DNA from: an uncultured Draconibacterium sp.
Lineage (GTDB): Bacteria > Bacteroidota > Bacteroidia > Bacteroidales > Prolixibacteraceae
Reading direction: 5' to 3'
Length of the DNA: 64,000 nucleotides
Assembly (NCBI RefSeq): GCF_913060805.1
Contig: NZ_CAJXTC010000012.1
Span: 62,001 to 126,000 of the forward strand
A program made the position numbers and the translations under genes. Each line of letters starts with the position of its first letter. Position 1 is the stretch's first letter. Under the pieces are notes generated by a model. The model had not been told where the DNA came from and searched no databases. It was given only the letters and a program-made list of their open reading frames with translations. Shown in pieces: positions 7,218-14,378 of the stretch.

Positions 7218-7742
7218 TTATTGTTTGTTTGCTTGATATTCTGCTCTCTGTACAAGCACATCGTACCGATGGGTGTAGGCGTTCCAAATCTTTTCTTCAG
7301 TACCATAACTAAAGGCATTGGAAAAGTGCCGGGGCATAAACTTTGCATCAGTATTTACACCTTCCGGAGTAACCAAAACAGCGGAGTAATATTTAGCCCT
7401 GCGGCGAAGATCATTTAAACCTGCTTTACCGCCTTGTTTTACCGGAGTTGGTAAATTATACAAGCCATGTACTTCAAATACGTCACCGCGCCTTATTTCT
7501 CCTGTGATCTGCCAGCCGGTGTATTGTTCGTCTGTAATTTCATCTGTAAAATTTTCGATGCTGAATAGGTCTGTTTTAAGAGCGGTTAAACGGGTTTTAA
7601 TCACTGGTAAATCTTCTATTGTTTTGGCCTCCGCTATTTGTGTTAACAGCAGCTGTGTTTGTTCAGTGGTGTAAATCGGCTCCTGGGTATATGCACACAC
7701 ACTGAAGAGAGCTACAACCAGTAGGAGTAAAAATCTTTTCAT
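7218..7742 (-). CDS. Exported protein of unknown function
   Basis: This 174-aa protein has a clear signal peptide (MKRFLLLLVVALFSVCAYTQ, residues 1-20). The mature part has a helical N-terminal half (TTEQTQLLLTQIAEAKT...LTALKTDLFSIENF), then WQITGEIRRGDVFEVHG and a C-terminal ALVTPEG/RHFSNAFSYG region. I do not recognise the family. An exported protein inside a phage early operon is unusual and suggests a lysogen-expressed cargo gene, possibly acting on the cell surface. It is followed by the PH-domain gene. Confidence 0.55.
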   Translation of the reverse strand: MKRFLLLLVVALFSVCAYTQEPIYTTEQTQLLLTQIAEAKTIEDLPVIKTRLTALKTDLFSIENFTDEITDEQYTGWQITGEIRRGDVFEVHGLYNLPTPVKQGGKAGLNDLRRRAKYYSAVLVTPEGVNTDAKFMPRHFSNAFSYGTEEKIWNAYTHRYDVLVQRAEYQANKQ

Positions 7743-7873
7743 TTCTTTTGTTTTATGGGTTTATAAAATTATTATGTCAATAATTGTGCCGGAAGTTAAC
7801 AAAAAATGAGAAACGCCCTCCAACAAACGCTAAAAACCACTTCGCAGTTCTTAGCTACTCGTTGGAGGTCATT

Positions 7874-8221
7874 TCAAGGCATTACAAGCGGTTTCCACTC
7901 AACAATCATTTCATCCATAAAGGTTATTACCCAAACCCATTTACCATTTTTGCCAACTTGTTTAACTCTGCTGTTTTCGCTTATCTGTCCTGTTTCACTT
8001 CTGGTTAAAACCTGCATGGTAGAACTCCCATCCGGGTAAGTTTCATCTATAAGCTTCGGTGTATCTTCCGGCATTTCATCATTGCACGAAATCCATTCTT
8101 CTGCGGCCTTTACTCCCAAACGAAACCAATCAATATATGCCCCGTCTGACATTTGATAGTGCTTTGGCTTTTTCCTATTTTTCAAATATTCTGATACAGC
8201 TCTTTCTTCTAATGTTTTCAT
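7874..8221 (-). CDS. DUF551-like phage protein
   Basis: The 115-aa reading starts at MKTLEERAVSEYLKNR (ATG at 8219-8221). A longer in-frame start exists at 8269 but lies inside the upstream exonuclease gene, so the shorter start, just after its stop codon, is preferred. The C-terminal half, WISCNDEMPEDTPKLIDE ... VWVITFMDEMIVEWKPL, has the W-I-S-x-x-x-E-x-P start and the closing W-x-P pattern of the DUF551 family, small proteins of unknown function common in phages. The N-terminal ~45 residues are helical and basic. Confidence 0.55.
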   Translation of the reverse strand: MKTLEERAVSEYLKNRKKPKHYQMSDGAYIDWFRLGVKAAEEWISCNDEMPEDTPKLIDETYPDGSSTMQVLTRSETGQISENSRVKQVGKNGKWVWVITFMDEMIVEWKPLVMP

Positions 8222-8232
8222 TATCTCTCGAT

Positions 8233-8826
8233 TTAGATTACTCCCATTCTTTTCATTTCCCAGAAACAACGTTCCGTTGCTTGAATATCTGCCATTGCAT
8301 TATGCGCATTACTAAAATCTTCATTAAACAGGTAACGGTGTAATTCAGTTAATTTAGGCCTTTTATAACCTTCATAATCGTGAGGGTTTGGTATTTTACA
8401 GATATCGGCACCGGCCTTTTTGGTACACAGCTTTGGTTTATTAGATAAGAAGTTATAAATACCAGTGCGGTGAAATTCGGCACTCACTATTTTGATGTCG
8501 AAGCTGATATTATGGCCTACTATAAAATTGGCATTTTCTAAATCAACACAAAACATAACAAGTACAAACTGTAGTGACCGACCTTCCTTCAGAGCTCGTT
8601 CAGTTGTAATACCATGTATTTTTAATACATCTTCGGGGATGGAAAAACCTTCGGGTCGCACTATATATTCACGCTCCTTTATATGATTACCATCACTGTC
8701 GGTAATAATCCACGCCAGTTGAACCAGTCGTGGCCAGTTCTCGGAATTCGATGACGGCGCACTAAAATCATTTGGTAATCCTGTGGTTTCTGTATCGAAA
8801 AACAGGAAGGTTGTTTTGTTGCTCAT
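8233..8826 (-). CDS. DnaQ-like DEDDh 3'-5' exonuclease
   Basis: This 197-aa protein has all three exonuclease motifs: FDTETTG (Exo I; D11, E13), VGHNISFDIKIV (Exo II; D110) and HNAMADIQAT (Exo III; H175, D180), the DEDDh set that binds two metal ions. It removes nucleotides from DNA 3' ends, as in proofreading subunits. Here it is a free phage protein in the early operon, next to a GemA-like candidate, and could act in processing of transposition or replication intermediates, or in trimming host nucleic acid. A small gap before motif II (FVLVMFCVDLENANF) is normal for the fold. Confidence 0.9.
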   Translation of the reverse strand: MSNKTTFLFFDTETTGLPNDFSAPSSNSENWPRLVQLAWIITDSDGNHIKEREYIVRPEGFSIPEDVLKIHGITTERALKEGRSLQFVLVMFCVDLENANFIVGHNISFDIKIVSAEFHRTGIYNFLSNKPKLCTKKAGADICKIPNPHDYEGYKRPKLTELHRYLFNEDFSNAHNAMADIQATERCFWEMKRMGVI

Positions 8827-8836
8827 ATTATGAATT

Positions 8837-9328
8837 TTAGTTATTGGTTATCTCTGGTATTTTATAATGCTCGTGCCAAGCCTTATTAAAGGCTTTGTCC
8901 TTGCTTTTCTCAAAGTTGGCTTCAATGCTTTTAAATTGCGGAATCAACTGTTCTGTTAACTCCTCAAATGTGTACTTTGTTAGTTGTTTTTTTAGTACAC
9001 TCCGTTCTTTCATAAAAGCGTTAAACTTTGTAAAGCTCGTACCTTCGTGTATGCCTACTTTTTGTGCAATGGCCAGTACAATGCTCCGCTTTTCTTTTAT
9101 GGCCAGTTCGTTTATTGCGTTGGCTGATCGTTTAACGTTCGACGAAAACAAGCCATCGTTTTGAAGCTTCCAGATAATATCATCAATCTCGTTATCATAT
9201 AAGCCGGTTGTACTTTTTGTACGTCCACAAGTCCATGCATAAACAAGATCGTGCCGGGTTTCTTCATCAACCCCGGCCTTACTAAGCAGGGTCATTAATT
9301 TGCGGTGTTTGTCTTTTGTTTGTGTCAT
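8837..9328 (-). CDS. Phage protein, possibly GemA/gp16-like (DUF1018)
   Basis: This 163-aa, mostly helical, basic protein begins with TKDKHRKLMTLLSKAGVDEETRHDLVYAWTCGRTKSTTGL. The spacing of K..LM.LL...G.DEETR...V...T.G..S...L resembles the N-terminus of the Mu gp16/GemA family (DUF1018), which sits in the early region of many transposable phages and affects host gyrase/nucleoid genes. The rest (KRSIVLAIAQKVGIHEGTSFTKFNAFMKER) contains a possible second HTH. The link is weak and partly positional. Confidence 0.4.
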   Translation of the reverse strand: MTQTKDKHRKLMTLLSKAGVDEETRHDLVYAWTCGRTKSTTGLYDNEIDDIIWKLQNDGLFSSNVKRSANAINELAIKEKRSIVLAIAQKVGIHEGTSFTKFNAFMKERSVLKKQLTKYTFEELTEQLIPQFKSIEANFEKSKDKAFNKAWHEHYKIPEITNN

Positions 9329-9331
9329 TGG

Positions 9332-9964
9332 TTAAAATAATTTGAGTTGAACAAAACGCATGGCTGACAGCATTTCATTAATTGTATTTATTATATCTGC
9401 ATTGGTTAAAGCCAATACAATACTTTTTTCATCTTTGCGAAACTCTGATGTATAAATTAGTCTATCCCCATTGTAGTAGTTATATCCGTCTTTAAAACTG
9501 CCACCCTCGTAGCTTGATGGCTGACAAACCTTTTTAAACACCTCAAAATCAACCTTAGCATATTTCATTATTGCAAAACGAGTACTACCATTAAACCAAC
9601 GTCTAAAAACCATTTGCCACGACAATGGAGCATCTTCAGGTATCGATAAAGGCTTATATTGTCCGTGTAGTTGATCATTGTACTCCCACATTTTACCGGG
9701 AGAGTTTGGGCAGTCATTTAGACTACAACAAACTTTAGGATCTGCTCCTTTGGCTGGGAATACAATATCTGCCCAATAATATCCTGCTGAATTGCCATAA
9801 AATTCTTGTCTGCCGCAATAATCACACAGTAGCTTGTCATTGATACTGTGAAATACCTCAGCCAACATAAAAGGATAGAATTTTTGATTATCTGGATTCA
9901 TAGCATCTCCAATCTTCGAGAACGAACTACTTGACTGCTTTTTTATTTTGTTAATTTGAGACAT
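9332..9964 (-). CDS. Unknown phage protein with Cys-rich site
   Basis: This 210-aa protein has a Cys-rich stretch near residues 47-85 (CDYCGRQEFYG ... CCSLNDC) that could bind zinc, then WQMVFRRWFNG and a C-terminal segment ending MRFVQLKLF. The C-terminal QLKLF/QTLNF-type ending is shared with neighbouring early proteins (LNF at the end of the 155-aa protein, HPKLF at the end of the 62-aa protein), possibly a common interaction tail. The family is not recognised. It sits 1 bp from the next upstream gene. Confidence 0.5.
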   Translation of the reverse strand: MSQINKIKKQSSSSFSKIGDAMNPDNQKFYPFMLAEVFHSINDKLLCDYCGRQEFYGNSAGYYWADIVFPAKGADPKVCCSLNDCPNSPGKMWEYNDQLHGQYKPLSIPEDAPLSWQMVFRRWFNGSTRFAIMKYAKVDFEVFKKVCQPSSYEGGSFKDGYNYYNGDRLIYTSEFRKDEKSIVLALTNADIINTINEMLSAMRFVQLKLF

Positions 9965-9965
9965 A

Positions 9966-10487
9966 TCAATACTTTAAATCCGTCCAGTGAATAATTTTGC
10001 CGCTCCATTCATCGTACCTGCATCTTTTGGGAAAGAAATAATCTTGCATTGTGGCAGAGTTTTTAAATCCATCGTTTATTGCCAGTGTTTCTATATCTGC
10101 GTAATACAAATAAGAATCATCTACCGAAACTTCAAAACCATTCACCACCGATAAGGTCATGAATACATCTTGTATAGCTTTACATTCCAACACCGGCACA
10201 AACTGAAACATGTTTTTTGTGCGGTTAAAAACATAGGCATGTATTTTCATTCCCGGACGCCAACGGTCTTTTTTATCTTCACGCATTGTGTGAAGCTTTG
10301 GAACGATATCCTTCAGGCATTCACCAGCATTCTCTCCGGGAGGTACCAAACCTCTCTCCCGACACTCTTTTATAATTGGCAACCATATGTCACATGGTAC
10401 ATCCAATGGAAAAAGTCCCGCCCATATTTTGGCAACAAAATTTGTTTCGCTGCCATTAGCATACTTTGTTTTAAAAGGAAGTATCAT
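9966..10487 (-). CDS. Unknown early phage protein
   Basis: This 173-aa protein has a mixed alpha/beta look: AKIWAGLFPLDVPCDIWLPIIKECRERGLVPP, then MKIHAYVFNRTKNMFQFVPVLECKAIQDVFM and a C-terminal YYADIETLAINDGF segment. No catalytic motif is recognised. It is packed between the Cys-rich 210-aa protein (1 bp away) and a 56-aa zinc-finger-like protein (20 bp away), so is translated as part of the early operon. Confidence 0.5.
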   Translation of the reverse strand: MILPFKTKYANGSETNFVAKIWAGLFPLDVPCDIWLPIIKECRERGLVPPGENAGECLKDIVPKLHTMREDKKDRWRPGMKIHAYVFNRTKNMFQFVPVLECKAIQDVFMTLSVVNGFEVSVDDSYLYYADIETLAINDGFKNSATMQDYFFPKRCRYDEWSGKIIHWTDLKY

Positions 10488-10507
10488 AATTACTGTTTAA
10501 TCATTGT

Positions 10508-10678
10508 TTAAACGTCTATTTCGCCGCTTTTCTGTTCGTTTTCGTTGTCTTCGCCATCTACATAGAAAATATCATTGTATTCGTCCATGCAATTGCCACA
10601 CAGAGTTAACTGTCCGGCACAATAGCAAATCTCATCATCCGGGATTCTTTTTCCACAACTATCGCAATAGGTTTCCAT
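10508..10678 (-). CDS. Small zinc-finger-like protein (56 aa)
   Basis: The minus strand from an ATG at 10678 encodes 56 residues with three CxxC/CxC-type pairs: YCDSCGKR, ICYCAGQ and LCGNCMDE, spaced as in a small treble-clef or zinc-ribbon. The C-terminus is acidic. It lies 4 bp from the upstream gene's stop and 20 bp before the next start, which supports it as a true gene. Likely DNA or protein binding; function unknown. Confidence 0.6.
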   Translation of the reverse strand: METYCDSCGKRIPDDEICYCAGQLTLCGNCMDEYNDIFYVDGEDNENEQKSGEIDV

Positions 10679-10682
10679 CGTA

Positions 10683-11150
10683 TTAAAAGTTTAATGTTTG
10701 TTGAACTCCGGTGATCGGTTGAGTTGGTACAGCCAACAATTCAGAGAAAGCAAAATCGTTTGCAATCTTTTGCTCTTTTTCGCGCTCAATGGCCGTATAT
10801 TCGTTAGCAATATCATGCTCAAGGTTTTTAATAAACTTATAAGCACGAATTGCTTTATCAATATGACTTTGGTATTCTGCCCACACATCGGAATAACCCG
10901 ATTCTTTCAGTAAGGTATGCCCGCCAATACTTGAAACATAACACAGACGTTGCATAGATGCCAAACGCCGGGCAAGTACACGAAAAGCCATAACATAAGC
11001 CTTCCTGAAATTATCAATTTCATCCTTCCGGTAGTTTTTCATAAGGTTAATATCCCGGAGACGTGGATCATTTCCAGAATAAACAGAATACTCGTTTTTA
11101 TCAAGCTTCACCCGTTCGTATAAATCGTGTATAGGACTTATGTCTGTCAT
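10683..11150 (-). CDS. Unknown early phage protein, helical
   Basis: This 155-aa protein is mainly helical and charged: RKDEIDNFRKAYVMAFRVLARRLASMQRLCYV, then a long helix (YQSHIDKAIRAYKFIKNLEHDIANEYTAIEREKEQKI). It ends in TGVQQTLNF, a Q-x-x-L-x-F peptide that resembles clamp-binding (beta-sliding-clamp) motifs in phage and host proteins. That similarity is inference. It lies 2 bp after the 62-aa gene in the early operon. Family not recognised. Confidence 0.5.
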   Translation of the reverse strand: MTDISPIHDLYERVKLDKNEYSVYSGNDPRLRDINLMKNYRKDEIDNFRKAYVMAFRVLARRLASMQRLCYVSSIGGHTLLKESGYSDVWAEYQSHIDKAIRAYKFIKNLEHDIANEYTAIEREKEQKIANDFAFSELLAVPTQPITGVQQTLNF

Positions 11151-11152
11151 GC

Positions 11153-11341
11153 CTAAAATAATTTAGGGTGTTCAGGTTCCTTGGTCTGTTCTTTATTTTC
11201 GGTACCCAGTAATTCATCAATCTTGCTATCAACAACCCGCTCTAACTTCTTTGCATTCTGCAAATGGTCGGGCCTACGGTAACGGAAATACAACTTTTGT
11301 TCCTTCCGCATTTCGGCTACATCTTTTATAAATTGTTCCAT
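11153..11341 (-). CDS. Small unknown early phage protein
   Basis: This 62-aa, highly charged helical protein contains FIKDVAEMRKEQKLYFRYRRPDHLQNAKKLERVVDSKIDELL and a C-terminal tail rich in E, K and P ending HPKLF. The first 40 residues look like a short coiled coil. It is 4 bp from the upstream gene and 2 bp from the downstream one, so clearly within the operon. No function is recognised. Confidence 0.45.
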   Translation of the reverse strand: MEQFIKDVAEMRKEQKLYFRYRRPDHLQNAKKLERVVDSKIDELLGTENKEQTKEPEHPKLF

Positions 11342-11345
11342 CGTT

Positions 11346-11585
11346 TTACTTCTTTTCTGGCGGAATAAGAAAGTCGTTGTAAGGCTTACATTCCTTTATG
11401 GTTATTACTTCTTTTGTTACATCAGCGTCGCTCTCTGAAAATGATTTGATCAATAAATCAATTGTCTTTTCTTTTGCGCGTGTTGGTGTTTTGGCAAACA
11501 CAATTCCTTTATAACTATGTCCCTTAAACACTACACCACCTTTTTGTTCGGGCTTAATAAATGCCCTAATTGCATATACATTCAT
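11346..11585 (-). CDS. Small unknown early phage protein
   Basis: This 79-aa protein has an alternating strand/helix pattern (NVYAIRAFIKPEQKGGVVFKGHSYKGIVFAKTPTRAKEKTIDLLIKSF) followed by EVITIKECKPYNDFLIPPEKK. It looks like one compact alpha/beta domain. The family is not recognised; it is supported by its coding look and tight packing in the early operon. Confidence 0.45.
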   Translation of the reverse strand: MNVYAIRAFIKPEQKGGVVFKGHSYKGIVFAKTPTRAKEKTIDLLIKSFSESDADVTKEVITIKECKPYNDFLIPPEKK

Positions 11586-11614
11586 CTTTGGTTTCTCCTA
11601 TTTATTCTCTATTA

Positions 11615-11842
11615 TTAAAATTCAAGTTTTTGTTGAACCGCTTGATGTCTCTTCATGGTTCTTTTATAAATTTCACATTGAAATTTGTATGAACATTCTC
11701 CGGTTTTGGCTTTGGCAAATTCGGCTTCATAATCGGCATCGTTTTCAGTGATAAACCACACCAGTTCCATACAAAAGAAACTTTTAGAATCCTTATCGTT
11801 CTGTGCTTCAAAATCGGCTGAGAATGGACTATTTATGTTCAT
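11615..11842 (-). CDS. Small unknown early phage protein
   Basis: The start at 11842 (MNINSPFSADFEAQND, 75 aa) is preferred because its ATG overlaps the upstream stop codon as ATGA, the usual coupled arrangement; the in-frame ATG at 11866 would start inside the upstream gene. The protein contains CMELVWFITENDADYEAEFAKAKTGECSYKFQCEIYKR, with three Cys, and ends QQKLEF. Function unknown. Confidence 0.45.
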   Translation of the reverse strand: MNINSPFSADFEAQNDKDSKSFFCMELVWFITENDADYEAEFAKAKTGECSYKFQCEIYKRTMKRHQAVQQKLEF

Positions 11843-12237
11843 ACAATCGCCCTTTCCTCCATACATTTACCACATTTGCCAAAGGCATGTACAAAGGGAT
11901 GTTTATGCCCACAAGCGCAGGTCATACTTTCGGCAGTAGGGCGTGGGGCATCCATAACACTCAAACCGTTGTAGTGCAAAATGCGGTGTGCAATTTCGTT
12001 AGCTACTTTATGCTGATCCGGGCTCTCTGGTACCGGCAGTTCTTTGTTCCAGCGTTCGATGGTGCGCCTGTCGGCACAGCTCACCTGAAACAATGTAGGC
12101 CATACATCCGTTGGTTCGTTGCCTTTACGGTAGCTCCAACTTAAAGTGCGACCAACAATAACCACAAAGGCAAAGATCAGGGAGAAGCCAAAAGCCAACT
12201 CCCCGATTGATCCTTTCTCTATTACTGCTAAAATCAT
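11839..12237 (-). CDS. Membrane-anchored phage protein with zinc-binding tail
   Basis: This 132-aa protein has one predicted transmembrane helix (about residues 11-30, LAFGFSLIFAFVVIVG), a middle region (RRTIERWNKELPVPESPDQHKVANEIAHRILHY) and a C-terminal zinc-knuckle-like CACGHKHPFVHAFGKCGKC. Zinc binding and membrane anchoring are directly suggested by sequence. No known family is recognised. It overlaps the preceding gene by 4 bp and the following one by 4 bp, so it is translationally coupled on both sides. Confidence 0.5.
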   Translation of the reverse strand: MILAVIEKGSIGELAFGFSLIFAFVVIVGRTLSWSYRKGNEPTDVWPTLFQVSCADRRTIERWNKELPVPESPDQHKVANEIAHRILHYNGLSVMDAPRPTAESMTCACGHKHPFVHAFGKCGKCMEERAIV

Positions 12238-12716
12238 GCTTCCTGTGTTTCAGCGTTTGCCCTCAATTTAGCGGCTCCCTCTTCCAAGTTGTACGGAAAA
12301 ACATCCATAATGCTGGTACGGCTCAGAACCTCCAAATCAAACGGAATAACCAAATAGCTAAGGCTCTCGTTTATCCGGGCTAGAGCTTCTTTTAAATCAT
12401 CGGCCATAACCAAATAATAAGTAGTAAGCCTTTTTTCTTTTCCGGCATCTTCATCAACCGTAACAAGGTTAACCTTGGCTTTAAACCACCACTCACCATT
12501 TTCGTAAGGAAAAACCTCGGCAATTTGCGACTGCTTAATGTTTCGCACCGAAAACTCTCCACCTTTAATTATTTGCTGCATTTGCTTAATCACTCGCGTT
12601 TCAGCATCGGTGTAACTAACAGCATCAAATAAAAAATCTTCGGTTACCATCTGCTCACTTCCGCTTGCAGTAACCTTCATGTACTTAATCTTGGTTTCAA
12701 ACCACGTTTGCATCAT
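12234..12716 (-). CDS. DUF4494 family protein
   Basis: This 160-aa protein matches DUF4494, a Bacteroidetes family present in phages and conjugative elements: WFETKIKYMKV at the start, then VTEDFLFDAVSYTDAETRVIKQM, EVFPYENGEWWFKAKVNLVTVDE and YYLVMADDLKEALARINESL. The family probably takes part in DNA metabolism or defence evasion, but no function is established. It is the first gene after the 483-bp structured, gene-free region, so that RNA forms its 5' leader if the operon is transcribed through. Confidence 0.8.
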   Translation of the reverse strand: MMQTWFETKIKYMKVTASGSEQMVTEDFLFDAVSYTDAETRVIKQMQQIIKGGEFSVRNIKQSQIAEVFPYENGEWWFKAKVNLVTVDEDAGKEKRLTTYYLVMADDLKEALARINESLSYLVIPFDLEVLSRTSIMDVFPYNLEEGAAKLRANAETQEA

Positions 12717-13199
12717 AATTCTAAAAATTTATTGATTTGTAAAAAGGTCTTTCTCCGGGAAACTGCCCATCGGGGTGACCTTTTACCCGCTTTTTCCAGT
12801 GAAGCACACTTTCAGCCACGGTCGCTAACCAGTCTTCGTTTAAGAGGTGCTACCTCCCCGTCTCTTCCGGGTTGTCAGGTTTTAGCGTTATTCCTTAACG
12901 ATCCTGTATTACGCTGTAATAATGGTTGTGGCACGGGCAGGATTCGAACCTGCATGATGGTTGTTCTACTCAATTTGATCCGATTAACGATGATCTGAGT
13001 TGCTCACAAGTGCCCATCTTACCAAGCTTAGTTTATGCATTTCGCGTCAGCGTCTACCAATTCCGCCACCGCCCCAAATTGCCCCGGTCAATCACACCGG
13101 GGACTTAGTTCAATTGCTACGTGGGAAAAATTTTCCCAAGACTTATAATTACTCTCAAGAACGCCGGGTTATAGTCTTATCCCGTGGACTGTATAGTGT
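12717..13199 (-). ncRNA. Highly structured gene-free region (candidate ncRNA or leader)
   Basis: This 483-bp gap in an otherwise tightly packed operon contains many short perfect inverted repeats: AAAAGGTC/GACCTTTT (12742-12784), GAGGT-gct-ACCTC (12844-12856), CGTTA/TAACG (12886-12900), TATTAC-gct-GTAATA (12907-12921), ACTCA/TGAGT enclosing GATC/GATC (12968-13000), CCCCGGT/ACCGGGG (13082-13102), TGGGAAAA/TTTTCCCA (13122-13138) and GACT/AGTC with ATAA/TTAT (13140-13176). It encloses the tRNA-like element at 12929-13075. The outer 12742-12784 hairpin, with a T-run on the minus strand, could attenuate expression of the DUF4494 gene. Confidence 0.5.
12929..13075 (-). ncRNA. tRNA-Leu-like element with oversized middle, relic or tRNA mimic
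   Basis: Read on the minus strand it has a GGGGCGG acceptor 5' strand, TG, then a Leu-type D-arm (GCGGAATTGGTAGACGC), and at the other end a perfect T-arm (GCAGG-TTCGAAT-CCTGC) and CCGTGCC-A. Acceptor strands pair in 6 of 7 positions (one G.G mismatch, one G.T wobble). No CCA is encoded. D-arm and T-arm are 96 nt apart instead of roughly 35-40, and no 5-bp/7-nt anticodon arm can be found. It is thus a tRNA mimic, a tRNA with an insertion, or a decayed gene. Confidence 0.5.
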
Positions 13200-13859
13200 T
13201 TAAACTGCACTCATACTAAGGGCAAGCCACTGCCAAACCCCGTTTTCATCAAGGTATTTAGCCTTTACATAGGTCGAGGTTCGTTGAGGCTTCCATTGCG
13301 ATTGTATAAACTCAACCGCCTCAATCAGTTCTTTGTCTCCAAGTTCTTTTGCTTTGTTGCCAAGGTCTAACACACGGCTTGCTTTCAGCACTCCCTGCGA
13401 GTTTGGTTTTAATAAGGTTCTGAGGTATTCACGCGCTTTCGGATCATTAATTAAATTCTCAATACACTTATTGGCACGTTCAATACCAATGCCTACATCA
13501 TCGCCCCAGCGATCAATAATGTTGTGGCCAATAATGATTGAACGTTTATTATCATCAGAGGTAAATGTGTGCGACTGCTGACGCTCCATTTGTTCGTCTG
13601 TAAGTTTATGAACCTCTTGTTTCATATCGAGCAATGCACCAAACTGGGCGAAAATATCAGCCTTTTCTGCCTCAAGGCTAGTTGATACAAGCTGCAAACT
13701 TTTAAAAGTTGTATTCACCTGTTCATTTTTCAGGTTGTCATAGTCTGCTTTTAACTTTTTTTCGACTTCACGTTGAGCCTGATCTTCAGCCTCCAACTGT
13801 CTTCTTATCTCTGCTTTTTCTTCAGCACTGAGTTTTGCATACTCAATCTTTTCACTCAT
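13200..13859 (-). CDS. DUF3164 family phage protein
   Basis: This 219-aa protein fits DUF3164, a conserved early protein of Mu-like phages. The first 60 residues are charged and helical. The C-terminal half has the family pattern: a helix with ANKCIENLINDPKAREYLRTLL, then a G-rich ASRVLDLGNKAKELGDKELIEAVEFIQSQW, and TYVKAKYLDENGVWQWLALSMSAV at the end. Its biochemical role is not known; in Mu-like phages it lies shortly after the transposition genes as here. It ends directly before the structured region. Confidence 0.78.
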   Translation of the reverse strand: MSEKIEYAKLSAEEKAEIRRQLEAEDQAQREVEKKLKADYDNLKNEQVNTTFKSLQLVSTSLEAEKADIFAQFGALLDMKQEVHKLTDEQMERQQSHTFTSDDNKRSIIIGHNIIDRWGDDVGIGIERANKCIENLINDPKAREYLRTLLKPNSQGVLKASRVLDLGNKAKELGDKELIEAVEFIQSQWKPQRTSTYVKAKYLDENGVWQWLALSMSAV

Positions 13860-13881
13860 TTTAATACTGTTTAAATGATTA

Positions 13882-14139
13882 TTAATCGTTGTTTAAAATC
13901 TCGTTTACTATTGCTATTGTGGTCGGATCGGGCACTACCATACGGCGGCACATTACTTGCTGATACACTTCATCCGCTCTGTGGTATGTACCATTAATTA
14001 CCACATGTGCCTTGTCTATAACCATAGTTTCAACTTTTCCATGATAGCTTGGAAAATGTTCTTCTACGGCCATTATCGCAGTCTCAAATCCAGCATTCTC
14101 AAAAAATTCAACAAGGTCTTTATCGCTTAAATAATTCAT
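13882..14139 (-). CDS. Small unknown early phage protein
   Basis: This 85-aa protein has an N-terminal helix (LSDKDLVEFFENAGFETAIMAVEEHF), a strand-rich middle (VETMVIDKAHVVINGTYHRADEVYQQV) and a C-terminal helix ending EILNND. It overlaps the upstream gene's stop by 4 bp (ATGA), so they are coupled. No family is recognised. Confidence 0.5.
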   Translation of the reverse strand: MNYLSDKDLVEFFENAGFETAIMAVEEHFPSYHGKVETMVIDKAHVVINGTYHRADEVYQQVMCRRMVVPDPTTIAIVNEILNND

Positions 14140-14378
14140 CGGTCTGTTCTTTCAATGGTTAATTCTAAATCTGCTCTCGGGTCTTTAAATTTGCCGTCAA
14201 TGCGCTTTTGTGTACACTCAATACTGTTTTCAACCAGTGCTAAAATTCGCGCAGTTTCCATATCAAATCCCGCTTCCAACCTCTTTTCTAACTTTTCCCG
14301 GCGTTGCTCTAACTGTTGTAGTTTTACATGCAGGTACCCCTGCCGCTCTCTGTCGGCACTCAGGTTTTTGTTTGCCAT
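14136..14378 (-). CDS. Small coiled-coil phage protein
   Basis: The preferred start is MANKNLSADRERQGY (ATG at 14378, 80 aa); a longer in-frame start at 14420 lies deeper inside the upstream gene and gives a hydrophobic, unlikely N-terminus. The protein is dominated by a charged helix (KLQQLEQRREKLEKRLEAGFDMETARILALVENSIECTQKRI) suited to a coiled coil. It overlaps the 3' end of the previous gene by 116 bp in another frame, far more than the usual 1-4 bp. No function is recognised. Confidence 0.5.
   Translation of the reverse strand: MANKNLSADRERQGYLHVKLQQLEQRREKLEKRLEAGFDMETARILALVENSIECTQKRIDGKFKDPRADLELTIERTDR

Noticed and set aside
12929-13075. A normal functional tRNA-Leu gene
   Set aside because: D-arm and T-arm are 96 nt apart, no anticodon arm is found, and CCA is not encoded, so a standard tRNA is unlikely.
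12708-13203. Three short plus-strand frames across the structured region
   Set aside because: They overlap each other and the tRNA-like arms, and have no coding look; the minus strand carries the operon.
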